64,000 bases of DNA from Nitrospira sp. Lineage in GTDB: Bacteria; Nitrospirota; Nitrospiria; Nitrospirales; Nitrospiraceae. A program made the translations under genes and the position numbers. This document shows, one piece after another, positions 1 through 9,266 of this stretch. How positions within the stretch are numbered: position 1 is the first letter of the stretch; every line of letters starts with the position of its first letter. Location: contig JARFPM010000003.1 in the NCBI GenBank assembly GCA_030444405.1, positions 1 to 64,000 on the forward strand, given 5' to 3'. The notes below the pieces were generated by a model that had not been told where the DNA came from, made no database searches, and worked only from the letters and a program-made list of their open reading frames with translations.

Positions 1-43
1 GACCGGGTACTATGCAGGACGAGCAGAGATTGGAGGCAATACA

Positions 44-955
44 GTGGCAGCCATCCCTCATCAACACATGCGCCGTATCGGCATACTCGTCTGCATGGTT
101 GTGTGCGGACTCCTGATCGCCCACTCCATCAATGCCTTTGTCGCCGAAGCGTTGTATGTGATCCCCTCGCATCCGGTGGGTTCCGGGAACGAGCGATCGA
201 CGGGAACCTCGATGCGTGCCTCCTATTCGCCGACCCAGGCAACGGAGGATGTGCGTTCCAGTGGCCTCTTCCTCCTCCCCCCTGCCCCTCAGGGTGGACT
301 CACGAACTCTGATGGGAGAGGACCCTCCGGCGCCCCGGTTCGCGCTTCGCTTGGCTTGGCGGCCAGGATTCGCTTGATCGGCGTCGTGCTTGGCGATCAA
401 CGCGGCGTGTTTGCGATCGTCGAGGAACTGGCCTCCAAACAACAGATGTTGTATCACGTCCATGACCAGGTTCTCGACCTGGGAGAGGTGAGCGAGATCC
501 GGCGGAACGGCATTCTGGTCCGCCAAGGCAATCTGGAGGAATTATTAGAGCTGGCACTGTTGGATCACCCAGCGATTCCCGGCGGTTCCTCTGGTACCGT
601 GCCCTCAGCCGTCCAGGCGCAGACAGGGGGCGTTCCTTTACGAAAAGTCATCGACCGCCGTGAGGTGGAGCAGGCTATGAGCGATCTGCCGAAACTCTTA
701 TCCCAAGCCAGAGCCGCGCCTCATACGGTGAACGGAGCCATCAACGGGTTTCGCCTGGACTACATCGCCCCGACCAGTTTTTACGAAAAAATCGGAGTAC
801 AGACAGGAGATGTGTTGCAGCGCGTCAACGGAGTCGACATTCGCGATCCTGGTACTATGTTGAATTTACTGCAACAACTGAAGAATGAGCAGATCGTCAA
901 GCTCGATGTGCTCCGGAACAATCAGCGATCAACGATCACGTACGAGCTGCGCTAA
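44..955 (+). CDS. gspC: T2SS inner-membrane protein GspC
   Basis: GspC links the inner-membrane platform of the type II secretion system to the outer-membrane secretin. The 303-residue protein has one N-terminal membrane segment (about residues 12-32), a Pro/Ser-rich linker, a homology-region-like part (about 100-165) and a C-terminal PDZ-like domain (about 220-300) with the pattern 'GVQTGDVLQRVNGVDI'. The start is GTG, chosen because GGAGG lies about 7 bases upstream and the membrane segment follows directly. It opens the visible T2SS cluster, but the usual next gene, gspD, is absent; gspE follows after a 282-base gap. The assignment rests on domain order and neighbours. Confidence 0.9.
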   Translation: MAAIPHQHMRRIGILVCMVVCGLLIAHSINAFVAEALYVIPSHPVGSGNERSTGTSMRASYSPTQATEDVRSSGLFLLPPAPQGGLTNSDGRGPSGAPVRASLGLAARIRLIGVVLGDQRGVFAIVEELASKQQMLYHVHDQVLDLGEVSEIRRNGILVRQGNLEELLELALLDHPAIPGGSSGTVPSAVQAQTGGVPLRKVIDRREVEQAMSDLPKLLSQARAAPHTVNGAINGFRLDYIAPTSFYEKIGVQTGDVLQRVNGVDIRDPGTMLNLLQQLKNEQIVKLDVLRNNQRSTITYELR

Positions 956-1058
956 GCCAGAGGTCGGCGCGGTATTCGATTCTATGATCCCCCTGCCGTT
1001 CTGAGCTTTGACGATTGTCCAACCTACTCACCTGCTCCATTGATGGATGAATCGGCCT

Positions 1059-1103
1059 CAGCCTGCTAGAGCCATCCGAGACGGAGGAGTCTCGTGTAGG
1101 CTG
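1059..1103. promoter_or_regulatory. Nested hairpin between gspC and gspE with GGAGGA loop
   Basis: A perfect 6-bp inverted repeat, CGAGAC (1077-1082) and GTCTCG (1089-1094), encloses the loop GGAGGA. An outer arm CAGCCT (1059-1064) pairs with AGGCTG (1098-1103). A GGA in a hairpin loop is the form of a CsrA/RsmA site, and csrA is encoded in this window. An attenuator or processing hairpin for the gspE transcript is equally possible. The rest of 956-1237 holds no gene that I can recognise. Confidence 0.4.
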
Positions 1104-1237
1104 TAACGCCCGATGCGGATTTCATATAAGGAATTCGAGGTGTTCTTGCCAGGCTGTCGGAAGGGAGAGTATCTTTACGACGGAGATGGAAGTGTACTCG
1201 AGAGACGACCTATTATGGATGGTGCTCGTCTCTATTC

Positions 1238-3013
1238 ATGAGAGGTCAGGGCAAATTGTCCGAACGACTCGACAACGACCAGTCCAATCCTAGTCCTAGT
1301 GTTCGTCGCCCTCTGTTGGGACAAATTCTCGGAGAAAAGTTCAATCTCTTGGATGCAAAACTTGAGGAGGCTTTGGCCTACCAGCAGGAGAAAGGCGGCC
1401 TGCTGGGAGAGGTCCTGTTGCACTTGCGCTTACTACGGGAAGAGCAATTGCTGGAGGCTCTCGCTCAGCAATTTGACATGTCCTGGATGCCCCATCTCGA
1501 TACCACCCATGTGGACCACGAGTTGATCAAGAAGGTACCCATCGCGTTTTGTCGACGATACCATGTCTTGCCGCTTCGATACGAGGAAGGGGCTATTCTG
1601 ACTGCATCGACCGATCCTCTGGAAACCGTCGCGCTTGACGATCTTCGCTTGCTGTTGGGCAAACCGATCAAACCAGTGTTGACCACCAGCGTCATGCTGC
1701 TGGCCTGCTTGAACCAAGCCTACGACAAAATCGCCAACCCGGCCGGCGCGGAACAGGTGATGGAAGACATCGCAGCAAACCAGAGTCTCGATCAGCTCGC
1801 ACATGAACTCGATGAGCCACAAGACTTGCTGGATGCTACCGATGAAGCTCCGATCATTCGATTGGTCAACTCGGTGCTGTTTCAGGCGGTTCGGCAACGG
1901 GCCAGCGACATCCACTTCGAATCGTTCGAGCGGGGACTGGTGGTCCGGTATCGTATCGACGGCGTGCTCTATCCGGTCCTCACGCCGCCCAAACATTTGC
2001 AAGCCAGTATTATCGCACGATTGAAAATCATGGCCGGCCTCAACATTGCCGAGAAGCGTTTACCGCAAGACGGCCGGTTCGCCATTCGAACATCTGGGAA
2101 AGACGTCGATCTTCGGGTCTCCGTGTTACCCACCTCACATGGCGAGCGGGTCGTGTTGCGGTTGCTGGAGAAAGAAAATCGGCTCCTGAATCTCTCGGAA
2201 ATGGGCTTCTCGAAAGAGCGACTCGCCGTGATTCATCAGCTGATCCAACTGGCTCACGGGATTATTCTGGTCACCGGCCCAACGGGAAGCGGCAAAACCA
2301 CGACTCTGTATGCCGCATTGAGCCATATCAATGCGCCGGATAAAAACATCATCACCGTCGAAGATCCCGTGGAATACCAGCTACTCGGCATTGGACAGAT
2401 GCAAGTGAACCCAAAAATCAATTTGTCGTTTGCCGCCGGACTGCGCTCGATTCTCCGGCAAGACCCTGACGTCATCATGATCGGCGAGATTCGCGACCGA
2501 GAAACGGCGGAGATCGCCATTCACGCCTCTCTCACCGGACATCTGGTATTTTCTACCCTGCATACGAACGACGCGGCGAGCGCCGCCACCCGTCTGATCG
2601 ATATGGGAATCGAGCCTTTTCTGGTGGCTTCATCCGTCGTCGCCGTCCTGGCCCAACGGCTGCTCAGAAGAATCTGTCCGGACTGCAAGCGTCCCTATCG
2701 CCCGAGCGAGGAAGAACTCAGTCGCTTGGACGTCGCGCCTGGTTCCAACGTGACGCTCTATCGAGGAGCGGGGTGTGCCGCCTGTTCCCAGACCGGCTAT
2801 CGCGGGCGCACCGGTATTTTTGAGCTCATGGTGCTCAACGACGAAATCCGGCGGCTCATCGGAAGCAAAGCCGACTCGACCGCCATCAAACAAGCAGCGA
2901 TCACCAACGGCATGGTGACGTTGAAACAGGAGGGTGCCGAACGAGTCCTCCAAGGCCAGACCACGCTGGAAGAAGTCATGCGGATCACTCAACAGGAAAT
3001 CGACGTCGAATAA
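1238..3013 (+). CDS. gspE: T2SS ATPase GspE
   Basis: This is the cytoplasmic hexameric ATPase that drives pseudopilus assembly. In its 591 residues an N-terminal MshEN-type domain (about 20-170) is followed by the secretion ATPase domain. Walker A GPTGSGKTT is at about 347, the Walker B/Asp-box region reads 'DPDVIMIGEIRD', and a zinc-binding CPDC (about 479) and CAAC (about 513) pair is complete. All catalytic motifs look intact. It lies 282 bases after gspC and 97 bases before gspF. The ribosome binding site is weak, so the exact start is less certain than the identity. Confidence 0.96.
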   Translation: MRGQGKLSERLDNDQSNPSPSVRRPLLGQILGEKFNLLDAKLEEALAYQQEKGGLLGEVLLHLRLLREEQLLEALAQQFDMSWMPHLDTTHVDHELIKKVPIAFCRRYHVLPLRYEEGAILTASTDPLETVALDDLRLLLGKPIKPVLTTSVMLLACLNQAYDKIANPAGAEQVMEDIAANQSLDQLAHELDEPQDLLDATDEAPIIRLVNSVLFQAVRQRASDIHFESFERGLVVRYRIDGVLYPVLTPPKHLQASIIARLKIMAGLNIAEKRLPQDGRFAIRTSGKDVDLRVSVLPTSHGERVVLRLLEKENRLLNLSEMGFSKERLAVIHQLIQLAHGIILVTGPTGSGKTTTLYAALSHINAPDKNIITVEDPVEYQLLGIGQMQVNPKINLSFAAGLRSILRQDPDVIMIGEIRDRETAEIAIHASLTGHLVFSTLHTNDAASAATRLIDMGIEPFLVASSVVAVLAQRLLRRICPDCKRPYRPSEEELSRLDVAPGSNVTLYRGAGCAACSQTGYRGRTGIFELMVLNDEIRRLIGSKADSTAIKQAAITNGMVTLKQEGAERVLQGQTTLEEVMRITQQEIDVE

Positions 3014-3110
3014 TGTGGCACCGATGCGCTGACCGCTTGCCCCACGCGATTCGATCGTGGACTGTCCGGCGCCGGTCGGCCAAGTCTGATGCGTCCGGAG
3101 TCTGCTGAAC

Positions 3111-4349
3111 ATGCCGGTCTATCAATACCAGGGCTACCGGAGCGACGGTGGAACCGCGACCGGGATCATCGATGCGGAGAACGTCAAAGTCGCCCGACTC
3201 AAACTGAGGAAAGAGGGCGTCTATCCCACCGATGTCGTCGAGCAGGGCCAGGCCCCGAGTCGATCGCAAGAAACAACCCGCAGCCGCGCCGAGCGATCCA
3301 TCGGCCGATCGGCCACCCTCACCTCAACCGACCTGGCTCTCATGACCAGGCAGTTTGCGACACTGCTCGTGGCTGGGCTTCCGTTGGTCGAAGCCCTCGG
3401 CGTCTTGGTGGACCAAGCCGAGAAGAAACCCATCAAGGCACTCCTGGCCGATATTCGGGAACAAATCCGGGGGGGGAAAGCATTGAGTGCCGTCTTGGAG
3501 ACATACGAAAAGGATTTTTCTCCGATCTATGTTCACATGGTACGGGCCGGCGAGGCCAGTGGAGCGTTGGATCAGATTCTGTTCCGACTCACAGAGTTCT
3601 TGGAGAAACAACTGGCCCTGAGGAACAGGGTCACTAATGCAATGCTCTACCCCATCATCATGCTCGCGATCGGGTCGGCGATCCTCTTTTTCCTCATTAC
3701 GTTTGTTGTCCCTAAGATTACGCTCGTGTTCGCGCAACAGAAACAAGCATTGCCATGGCCGACGGTCGCCTTGATGTCGATCAGCCAGTTCTTTGCCGAC
3801 TACTGGATGGTGTTGGCCGGGCTCGTGCTCGGAAGTCTCTACGTGATCCGTCGATTCATCCGGACCGGAGCCGGTCGCATGATGGCGGACCGAATGATCC
3901 TGAAACTTCCATTGATCGGAGACGTCGCACGGATGGTGTCGATTTCACGACTCACCAGCACCCTGGCCACGATGTTGGCCAGCGGGGTTCAACTGCTCGA
4001 CGCGATGGATGTCTCGAAGCGCGTCATGAACAATCAGGTGCTTGAAGAAACGGTCGAAGCGGCACGGCAGAACATCCGCGAGGGCGAGACGATCGCCGAT
4101 CCTTTAAAACGGAGCGGCGAATTTCCGGCCCTGGTCACCCACATGATCGCCGTCGGTGAAAAGAGCGGTGAAATGGAGGAGATGTTGCGCCGGGTGAGCC
4201 AAATCTACGACGGCGAAGTGGAACGGGTCATCGCCCGCTTGACCTCGCTCATGGAGCCCATCATGATTCTTGCTATGGGCACCATCGTCCTCTTTATCGT
4301 CGTCGCGATTCTCTTGCCCATCTTTGAAATGGGTCAGATGATTCGATAA
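3111..4349 (+). CDS. gspF: T2SS inner-membrane platform protein GspF
   Basis: GspF is the polytopic platform protein that meets GspE and the GspL/M complex. The 412-residue protein has two repeated cytoplasmic T2SSF domains, with 'MTRQFATLLVAGLPLVEAL' in the first and 'LTSTLATMLASGVQLLDAM' in the second. Membrane segments lie at about 180-205, 225-245 and at the C-terminus (about 385-405). Length and topology match the family. It sits between gspE and gspG in the usual order. Confidence 0.96.
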   Translation: MPVYQYQGYRSDGGTATGIIDAENVKVARLKLRKEGVYPTDVVEQGQAPSRSQETTRSRAERSIGRSATLTSTDLALMTRQFATLLVAGLPLVEALGVLVDQAEKKPIKALLADIREQIRGGKALSAVLETYEKDFSPIYVHMVRAGEASGALDQILFRLTEFLEKQLALRNRVTNAMLYPIIMLAIGSAILFFLITFVVPKITLVFAQQKQALPWPTVALMSISQFFADYWMVLAGLVLGSLYVIRRFIRTGAGRMMADRMILKLPLIGDVARMVSISRLTSTLATMLASGVQLLDAMDVSKRVMNNQVLEETVEAARQNIREGETIADPLKRSGEFPALVTHMIAVGEKSGEMEEMLRRVSQIYDGEVERVIARLTSLMEPIMILAMGTIVLFIVVAILLPIFEMGQMIR

Positions 4350-4404
4350 ATCAGTCGATACACCGCGTAGGAGCCGACACATTGAACGAGACAAAGGGGG
4401 ACTG

Positions 4405-4944
4405 ATGATGACTGATTCGGACAACCGGAACAAGCAGACGATGCCGGCCGGCGAACGGACCTTCTTTCACCGCACCGTCGCGTGCCTTGTACAGCGAGCT
4501 TCTGGACATTCCGCCGGCTTTACATTCATCGAGATCATGGTCGTCGTGGCCATCTTGGCCATTCTCGCGGCCCTGGTCGTCCCACGCATCATGGGCAGGA
4601 CGGATGATGCCAAACGCACGGCGGCCAAAGTCCAGATTCGAAATATCGAGGGGGCGCTGCAACTCTACAAACTCGATAACGGCGTCTATCCCACGACGGA
4701 ACAGGGCCTCAAGGCGCTCATCGAAAAGCCCTCCGTCGGCGTCATCCCGAAGAAATGGAAAATCGGAGGGTACCTCCCGAAGCTTCCTGAAGATCCCTGG
4801 GGCAATCCGTATAAGTATCTCAGCCCGGTCCAAAAAGGAGATTACAAAGTGGAGTATGAAATTACCTCCCTTGGGACGGACGGCGAGGTCGGCGGTGAAG
4901 GGGTGAACGCCGATATCACCAATTGGAACCTCGACAAAGAATAG
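4405..4944 (+). CDS. gspG: Major pseudopilin GspG
   Basis: This is the major pseudopilin of the T2SS piston. The prepilin peptidase site is AG|FTFIEIM with the conserved +5 Glu, followed by a hydrophobic helix. The C-terminal half holds the GspG signature 'YKLDNGVYPTTEQGLKALIEKP' region and 'DPWGNPYKYLSP'. The leader before the cleavage site is unusually long (about 37 residues). A strong site (AAAGGGGGA) precedes ATGATG at 4405/4408, so the long leader appears genuine, although internal starts near the cleavage site cannot be excluded. Its 3' end is close to or overlaps the next gene. Confidence 0.95.
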   Translation: MMTDSDNRNKQTMPAGERTFFHRTVACLVQRASGHSAGFTFIEIMVVVAILAILAALVVPRIMGRTDDAKRTAAKVQIRNIEGALQLYKLDNGVYPTTEQGLKALIEKPSVGVIPKKWKIGGYLPKLPEDPWGNPYKYLSPVQKGDYKVEYEITSLGTDGEVGGEGVNADITNWNLDKE

Positions 4945-4958
4945 GAAGTCAATGGTCA

Positions 4959-5642
4959 ATGGTCACCGGCTACCGGACATCGGGCATCGGGCATTCGGGT
5001 CAAGCGCGATGGACGTCCCCCCCCCACGCCTTGCGCCTTAGCCCTTATCCCTTACCCTCTTCAGCAGGCTTCACCATCCTGGAAATGCTGATCGTCCTGT
5101 TTCTCCTGACCGTGGTCGTGGTGGTCGTCCTCCCGCGGATCAGTCTCGAGGAGGACCTGAGCTCCACTGGACGGAAGCTCGTCGGTGTCCTTCGAACCTT
5201 TCAGGGACTGGCGGCCACAAGCCAACAACCCCTGAAGCTCTACCTTGATTTGGATCAGGGAACCTACTGGATGATGTTGGTGGAGGGCAAGGAAGAACGG
5301 CTCCCGCTTGATCCCGGCTGGAAGACACCTCGTTCGCTGCCTGAATCGATTCGATTCACGGAAATATCCGTCGGACAAGACAAACATCTTTCCGGACGAG
5401 TCGATGTATCCTTCTTTGCCAACGGGCGGATCGAGCCGGTCACGATGTACCTGATGGATGCGAAGAATAATCTCTTGGGGCTGGCGGTCGATTCTTTGAC
5501 GGGAGGAATTCGAGTGAGTGACGAACGACTTGATCCTCCTCCAAACCGTTTCATTCCCGACCGCGTAAAAATTCTGTTGAAAGCCACCACACAGGCAGGA
5601 GCAGGAGCGCCGACGAGAGGATTGTTCCCGACTCAACAGTAG
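4959..5642 (+). CDS. gspH: Minor pseudopilin GspH
   Basis: This is a minor pseudopilin with the processing site AG|FTILEM and a long hydrophobic helix. I chose ATG 4959 because AGGAAG lies upstream; the frame is open back to a start at 4923 inside gspG. The predicted leader of about 37 residues is encoded by low-complexity DNA (repeated 'ggtcaatggtc', 'catcgggcatcggg' and C/T-rich stretches) that looks more like spacer than gene. The true start is therefore uncertain. Position between gspG and gspI supports GspH. Confidence 0.85.
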   Translation: MVTGYRTSGIGHSGQARWTSPPHALRLSPYPLPSSAGFTILEMLIVLFLLTVVVVVVLPRISLEEDLSSTGRKLVGVLRTFQGLAATSQQPLKLYLDLDQGTYWMMLVEGKEERLPLDPGWKTPRSLPESIRFTEISVGQDKHLSGRVDVSFFANGRIEPVTMYLMDAKNNLLGLAVDSLTGGIRVSDERLDPPPNRFIPDRVKILLKATTQAGAGAPTRGLFPTQQ

Positions 5643-5648
5643 ATCGCG

Positions 5649-6086
5649 ATGGACCGAGATAGACACCGAACCAAGTCCGATGAAGGCGGATTCACGTTGC
5701 TCGAAGTGCTGCTGGCTATCGCCTTGCTGGCCATCGCACTCCCGATCCTCCTTGGCCTCAGAAATTTCGACCTAGAGCTCCAGGAGAGAGCGTCCGAACT
5801 GACCGCCGCCACGCTGTTGGCCCAAGAGAAACTCCTGGAAACCGAGCTCTCAGGGCAGTATGCCATCGGGGAAAGCACCGGAGATTTTCCGAGCGTCCCG
5901 CTTGGAGCACAAGCCACCATGCAGGCGGTCCCGAGAGCGGTCGGATACAAATGGAAGCGTACGATCGCACCCACCCCGCTGGAGCTGATTCGAGAGATTC
6001 GGATCAAGGTATCGTGGCTGCGGGGAGAACTGGAAGAAGCGGTAGAGGTCAGCACCTATGTCTTCGCCGGCCGTCTCACTTTCTAG
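5649..6086 (+). CDS. gspI: Minor pseudopilin GspI
   Basis: GspI forms the pseudopilus tip complex with GspJ and GspK. The 145-residue protein has a short 14-residue leader and the cleavage site GG|FTLLEVL, then the typical hydrophobic helix and 'ASELTAATLLAQEKLLE', which is characteristic of the family. It starts 6 bases after gspH and overlaps gspJ by 29 bases, so translation is probably coupled. Confidence 0.94.
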   Translation: MDRDRHRTKSDEGGFTLLEVLLAIALLAIALPILLGLRNFDLELQERASELTAATLLAQEKLLETELSGQYAIGESTGDFPSVPLGAQATMQAVPRAVGYKWKRTIAPTPLELIREIRIKVSWLRGELEEAVEVSTYVFAGRLTF

Positions 6087-6681
6087 ATCCGAAGCGGGCT
6101 TCACGCTCGTCGAGGTCTTGGTCGCCGTGGCCTTGCTGGGCATGATCGGCGCCATGGTCTTTGGGTCGCTCGTCATGACGACGAACGCCGTGGAAGCCGG
6201 ACGAGAGCATGCGGCGAAGGAACAAGCGATCAGAAGAATCTTGCGTCTCATGGCCGAGGAAATTTCCCTCAGCAAACGCAATACCATGTACCCTTGGGTG
6301 GGAACGAACGGGACACAAGACGGGCAACCGGCCGACATCCTGGCTTTCCTCGCGATGAGTCAAGAATTAAGCACGTCGGCCGCCAAGGAAAGCGAGACCG
6401 TTCGCGTAGTCTACACGCGTGAACGTGATCGGCTGATTCGGTTCGTCCGCAGGAATCTCTATACGCTGACCGATACCAATGAGTCGTTGGATCAGATGGA
6501 ACTGGCCGATCGTGTCCAGGCCTTCAACATCAGATACTACGACGATCAAAACCGGATCTGGATCGACGAATGGCCGGCCGTCCCCAAGATCCCCAAGGCC
6601 TTATTGATTGAAGTGACGTTTCAATACCCCGACGCCGCCCCATGGACGGTGCGGGAATGGGTGACGATCGGCACATCATGA
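6058..6681 (+). CDS. gspJ: Minor pseudopilin GspJ
   Basis: The 207-residue minor pseudopilin has a 14-residue leader and the site AG|FTLVEVLVA, then a globular domain with 'RDRLIRFVRRNLY' and a C-terminal 'LLIEVTFQYPDA'. The start lies inside gspI with GAGG about 9 bases upstream. The stop shares ATGA with the gspN start. It is expected to join GspI and GspK at the pseudopilus tip. Confidence 0.93.
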   Translation: MSSPAVSLSRSEAGFTLVEVLVAVALLGMIGAMVFGSLVMTTNAVEAGREHAAKEQAIRRILRLMAEEISLSKRNTMYPWVGTNGTQDGQPADILAFLAMSQELSTSAAKESETVRVVYTRERDRLIRFVRRNLYTLTDTNESLDQMELADRVQAFNIRYYDDQNRIWIDEWPAVPKIPKALLIEVTFQYPDAAPWTVREWVTIGTS

Positions 6682-7562
6682 CCATCAAATGGCCTGAGGC
6701 ATGGCGAGGGATCCTGGCTTGGACGGTGGCGGGAGTCACCATCTTGGTGTTGTGCCTGCTGGCCACCTTTCCGTACGGCATGCTCCAGGCGCGGGTGGTT
6801 GCGGAACTCACGCGAGCCACCGGCATGGAAGTCCGGGTCGCCGATTGGACCGTGGGGTTCCCGTTAGGCCTTGAATGGCGGAACGTCACCTTATCGCAAC
6901 CGAACTGGACCCCTATTCAACTAGCGGTGCTGCAGGCCAAGCTCGGAGTCATGAAAGCATTGGGCGGCACGCTTGGACTCGATGTCATCGCGAAAGTGAA
7001 CGATGCCGCTTCGCCCACTGGTCTCGCCAAAGGCACCGTCACCGCATCATCTCTTTCCTTGGCAGGACCCCTCACGATCAAGGGGCAGGTTCAACAAGTG
7101 GACCTTTCCAAAATTCTCCGCCGCTACGTCACGCACGGCACGCTCAGCGGAGATTTCTCCCACCGAGTCGAATCCGGCCAGACAACCCTCGCCACGATGA
7201 AGGGCGAAGGAATGTGGACGGCCGAAGCGACGGATCTGGTGATCGATCAGATTCGCCTCGGAAACGGACGGACCCTGTCGCTCACATTCACCAAGATATC
7301 GGCGGGACTCGCATGCCGAGATCTCCGCTGCGACGTGACGCAGATGAAGGGCGACGGCATCGATGGCTCATTCTCGGGCGAAGGACACATCACCCTCCAG
7401 CAACCGATGCAACAGAGCCAGTTGAACCTCACGGTGACAGTCATCCCCGGCCCTGGATTTGCTTCAAAATCCGGAACATTGGGCCTTCCCTCGCCCCCTC
7501 CGGGAACGCCCATGACCGTCAAGATCGTTGGAACCTTGGCACAGCCTAGGATTGCATTGTAA
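6678..7562 (+). CDS. gspN: T2SS protein GspN
   Basis: GspN is an accessory, inner-membrane-anchored component found in some T2SS clusters. I used ATG 6678, which overlaps the gspJ stop as ATGA; a longer frame begins at 6642. The 294-residue protein has one N-terminal membrane segment (about residues 12-35), then a periplasmic beta-rich part resembling AsmA/GspN proteins ('GLEWRNVTLSQP', 'TVTASSLSLAGPLTIKG'). Its position between gspJ and gspL fits the GspN order seen in non-enterobacterial systems. Confidence 0.82.
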   Translation: MTIKWPEAWRGILAWTVAGVTILVLCLLATFPYGMLQARVVAELTRATGMEVRVADWTVGFPLGLEWRNVTLSQPNWTPIQLAVLQAKLGVMKALGGTLGLDVIAKVNDAASPTGLAKGTVTASSLSLAGPLTIKGQVQQVDLSKILRRYVTHGTLSGDFSHRVESGQTTLATMKGEGMWTAEATDLVIDQIRLGNGRTLSLTFTKISAGLACRDLRCDVTQMKGDGIDGSFSGEGHITLQQPMQQSQLNLTVTVIPGPGFASKSGTLGLPSPPPGTPMTVKIVGTLAQPRIAL

Positions 7563-7682
7563 AGTACGGGGTGAGAGGTCTGGTTGGAGCTTCATGCTGC
7601 AAGTTTCAGTTTATTCTGATGCCATTCACGCGCACGTGAACCCAGAAACGGGAAACACGAAACACCTACGGAAGCCGGATTC

Positions 7683-9266
7683 ATGGCCATCGTAAACGAA
7701 TGTGTCGGGCTGGACATCGGACAGACGGGCTTGAAGGCCGTGCGTTTCCGGCGCCGCCTGAGCGGGCGCGAAACGATCGACTACTTCCAACATCCCATGC
7801 CGTTTTCCCGCCCCGAGGATCTCGAGCCGGCGCGACGTGTGAAATCGCTGCGTGGATTCCTCTGGCAAAATGGGCTCTATGCCACAGACCGGTTGGTGAC
7901 TGCGATCCCTTGCCAAGACCTGTTCGTCAGAACCCTCTCCTTTCCCTTCAAGGATTCGAACAAGCTCGCCCAGGTCGTCCCCTTTGAGGTCGAGAATCTC
8001 GTCCCGATGTCGCTCGAAGACCTTGCAGTCGGAAGCCTGGTGTTGCCACCAGGACACACGGCGGAAGGCACGATCCGCGAAAGCAAGGGTTCGGAGGTCC
8101 TCGTCACAGCCGCGCCGAGGGACAAGATCGCGGAACATCTCCAGTTTCTGGCCCAAGCCGATGTGGAACCCTCGGCGATCAATGTCGACGCAATGGCCCT
8201 CTTCTCCGTGACTCAATATCTGCAGGCAGAAGGGGCGGCCGTCCCGCAAGACCTGGCCATCATCGACATCGGGGCATCGAAGACGACACTTTGCCTTGTG
8301 CAGGGAGGACGTCCCCTCGTCCTCCGAACGATTCTCTGGGGCGGCAACCATCTGACGCATGCCTTGGCCGTCCGGCACGCTTGTAGTTTCGCCGACGCAG
8401 AACGTCGGAAGCGCACGATGGCCGTGGATCAAGTGAACGGTCTGTTGGAGCCGATCCTGAAAGAACTCCGCATCACCTTGCAGGCCCATCTGGGAAACGA
8501 GCACAGCCGCTTGACCCACTGTTGGGTATGCGGAGGGGGAGCAAAACTACAAGAAGTCGGCGGCTATGTCTCCCGACAATTGGGACTCTATCCGGTCGGA
8601 CCTCGGCAGGGATTCGGCGCCGATACCCCCCGAGCGTTCTCCATTGCATTCGGCCTGGCGATTCACCCCAAGATCATCCGACCGCGATGGCGATTCAAGT
8701 CGACACCCATGGAGCTCGCGCTCGATCTCAAAGGTGTCACCGACGCAGCTTCACCTGACAGCGCCACGACCAAACAAGACCGTCGCCTGGCCATCGCCGC
8801 TGGTCTGGTCATTGCCTTCCTGGCGATCGTGGATTTCTCGATTCACTTTATGCTGCACGACCAGCGGGTCGCTCGGCTTAAAACGGCGCTGCACAGCCAG
8901 TACGAGCAATTCTTTGGACCGGGTGCCGCTCCAGGAGAAGAGCTCGATCAAGCCCAGTACCGCATCGGAGTCCTGGACAAAGCACTCGGTGTCATCGATA
9001 CCGCGGAGGGCAAAGTACTGCACACCCTCTCGACGTTCGTGAAACAACTCCCGCCTGGAACGACGGTCAAGGTGCGCGAGCTGACCGTAGACGGAGCGGC
9101 CATCCTCATGGAAGGTGAGACGACCTCCTTCGACGCTGTGGAGCGACTCAAGCAAACCTTCGCCTCGAGCCCCCAATTGAAAGATGTCGCCGTGACGGAA
9201 ACTCGCGTGGGCGCAGGTCCCAACCAAGTTGTGTTTCGAATCACCGTCACGGTGGAGAAGTCATGA
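7683..9266 (+). CDS. gspL: T2SS assembly protein GspL (PilM/PilN-like fusion)
   Basis: GspL couples the GspE ATPase to the periplasmic part of the machine. At 527 residues it is longer than classical GspL (about 400). The N-terminal part (about 1-360) has the actin-like PilM/GspL fold, with 'VGLDIGQTGLKAVRF' and 'LAIIDIGASKTTLCLV'. A membrane helix follows (about 367-390), then a PilN/GspL-like periplasmic domain with 'ELTVDGAAILMEGETTSF'. It therefore looks like a PilM-PilN-type fusion. The preceding 120 bases are low-complexity ('gaaacgggaaacacgaaac'). It overlaps gspM by 4 bases. Confidence 0.88.
   Translation: MAIVNECVGLDIGQTGLKAVRFRRRLSGRETIDYFQHPMPFSRPEDLEPARRVKSLRGFLWQNGLYATDRLVTAIPCQDLFVRTLSFPFKDSNKLAQVVPFEVENLVPMSLEDLAVGSLVLPPGHTAEGTIRESKGSEVLVTAAPRDKIAEHLQFLAQADVEPSAINVDAMALFSVTQYLQAEGAAVPQDLAIIDIGASKTTLCLVQGGRPLVLRTILWGGNHLTHALAVRHACSFADAERRKRTMAVDQVNGLLEPILKELRITLQAHLGNEHSRLTHCWVCGGGAKLQEVGGYVSRQLGLYPVGPRQGFGADTPRAFSIAFGLAIHPKIIRPRWRFKSTPMELALDLKGVTDAASPDSATTKQDRRLAIAAGLVIAFLAIVDFSIHFMLHDQRVARLKTALHSQYEQFFGPGAAPGEELDQAQYRIGVLDKALGVIDTAEGKVLHTLSTFVKQLPPGTTVKVRELTVDGAAILMEGETTSFDAVERLKQTFASSPQLKDVAVTETRVGAGPNQVVFRITVTVEKS

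Noticed and set aside
1433-2002. Minus-strand ORF of 189 codons inside gspE
   Set aside because: It is a shadow of the gspE reading frame; gspE has all family motifs.
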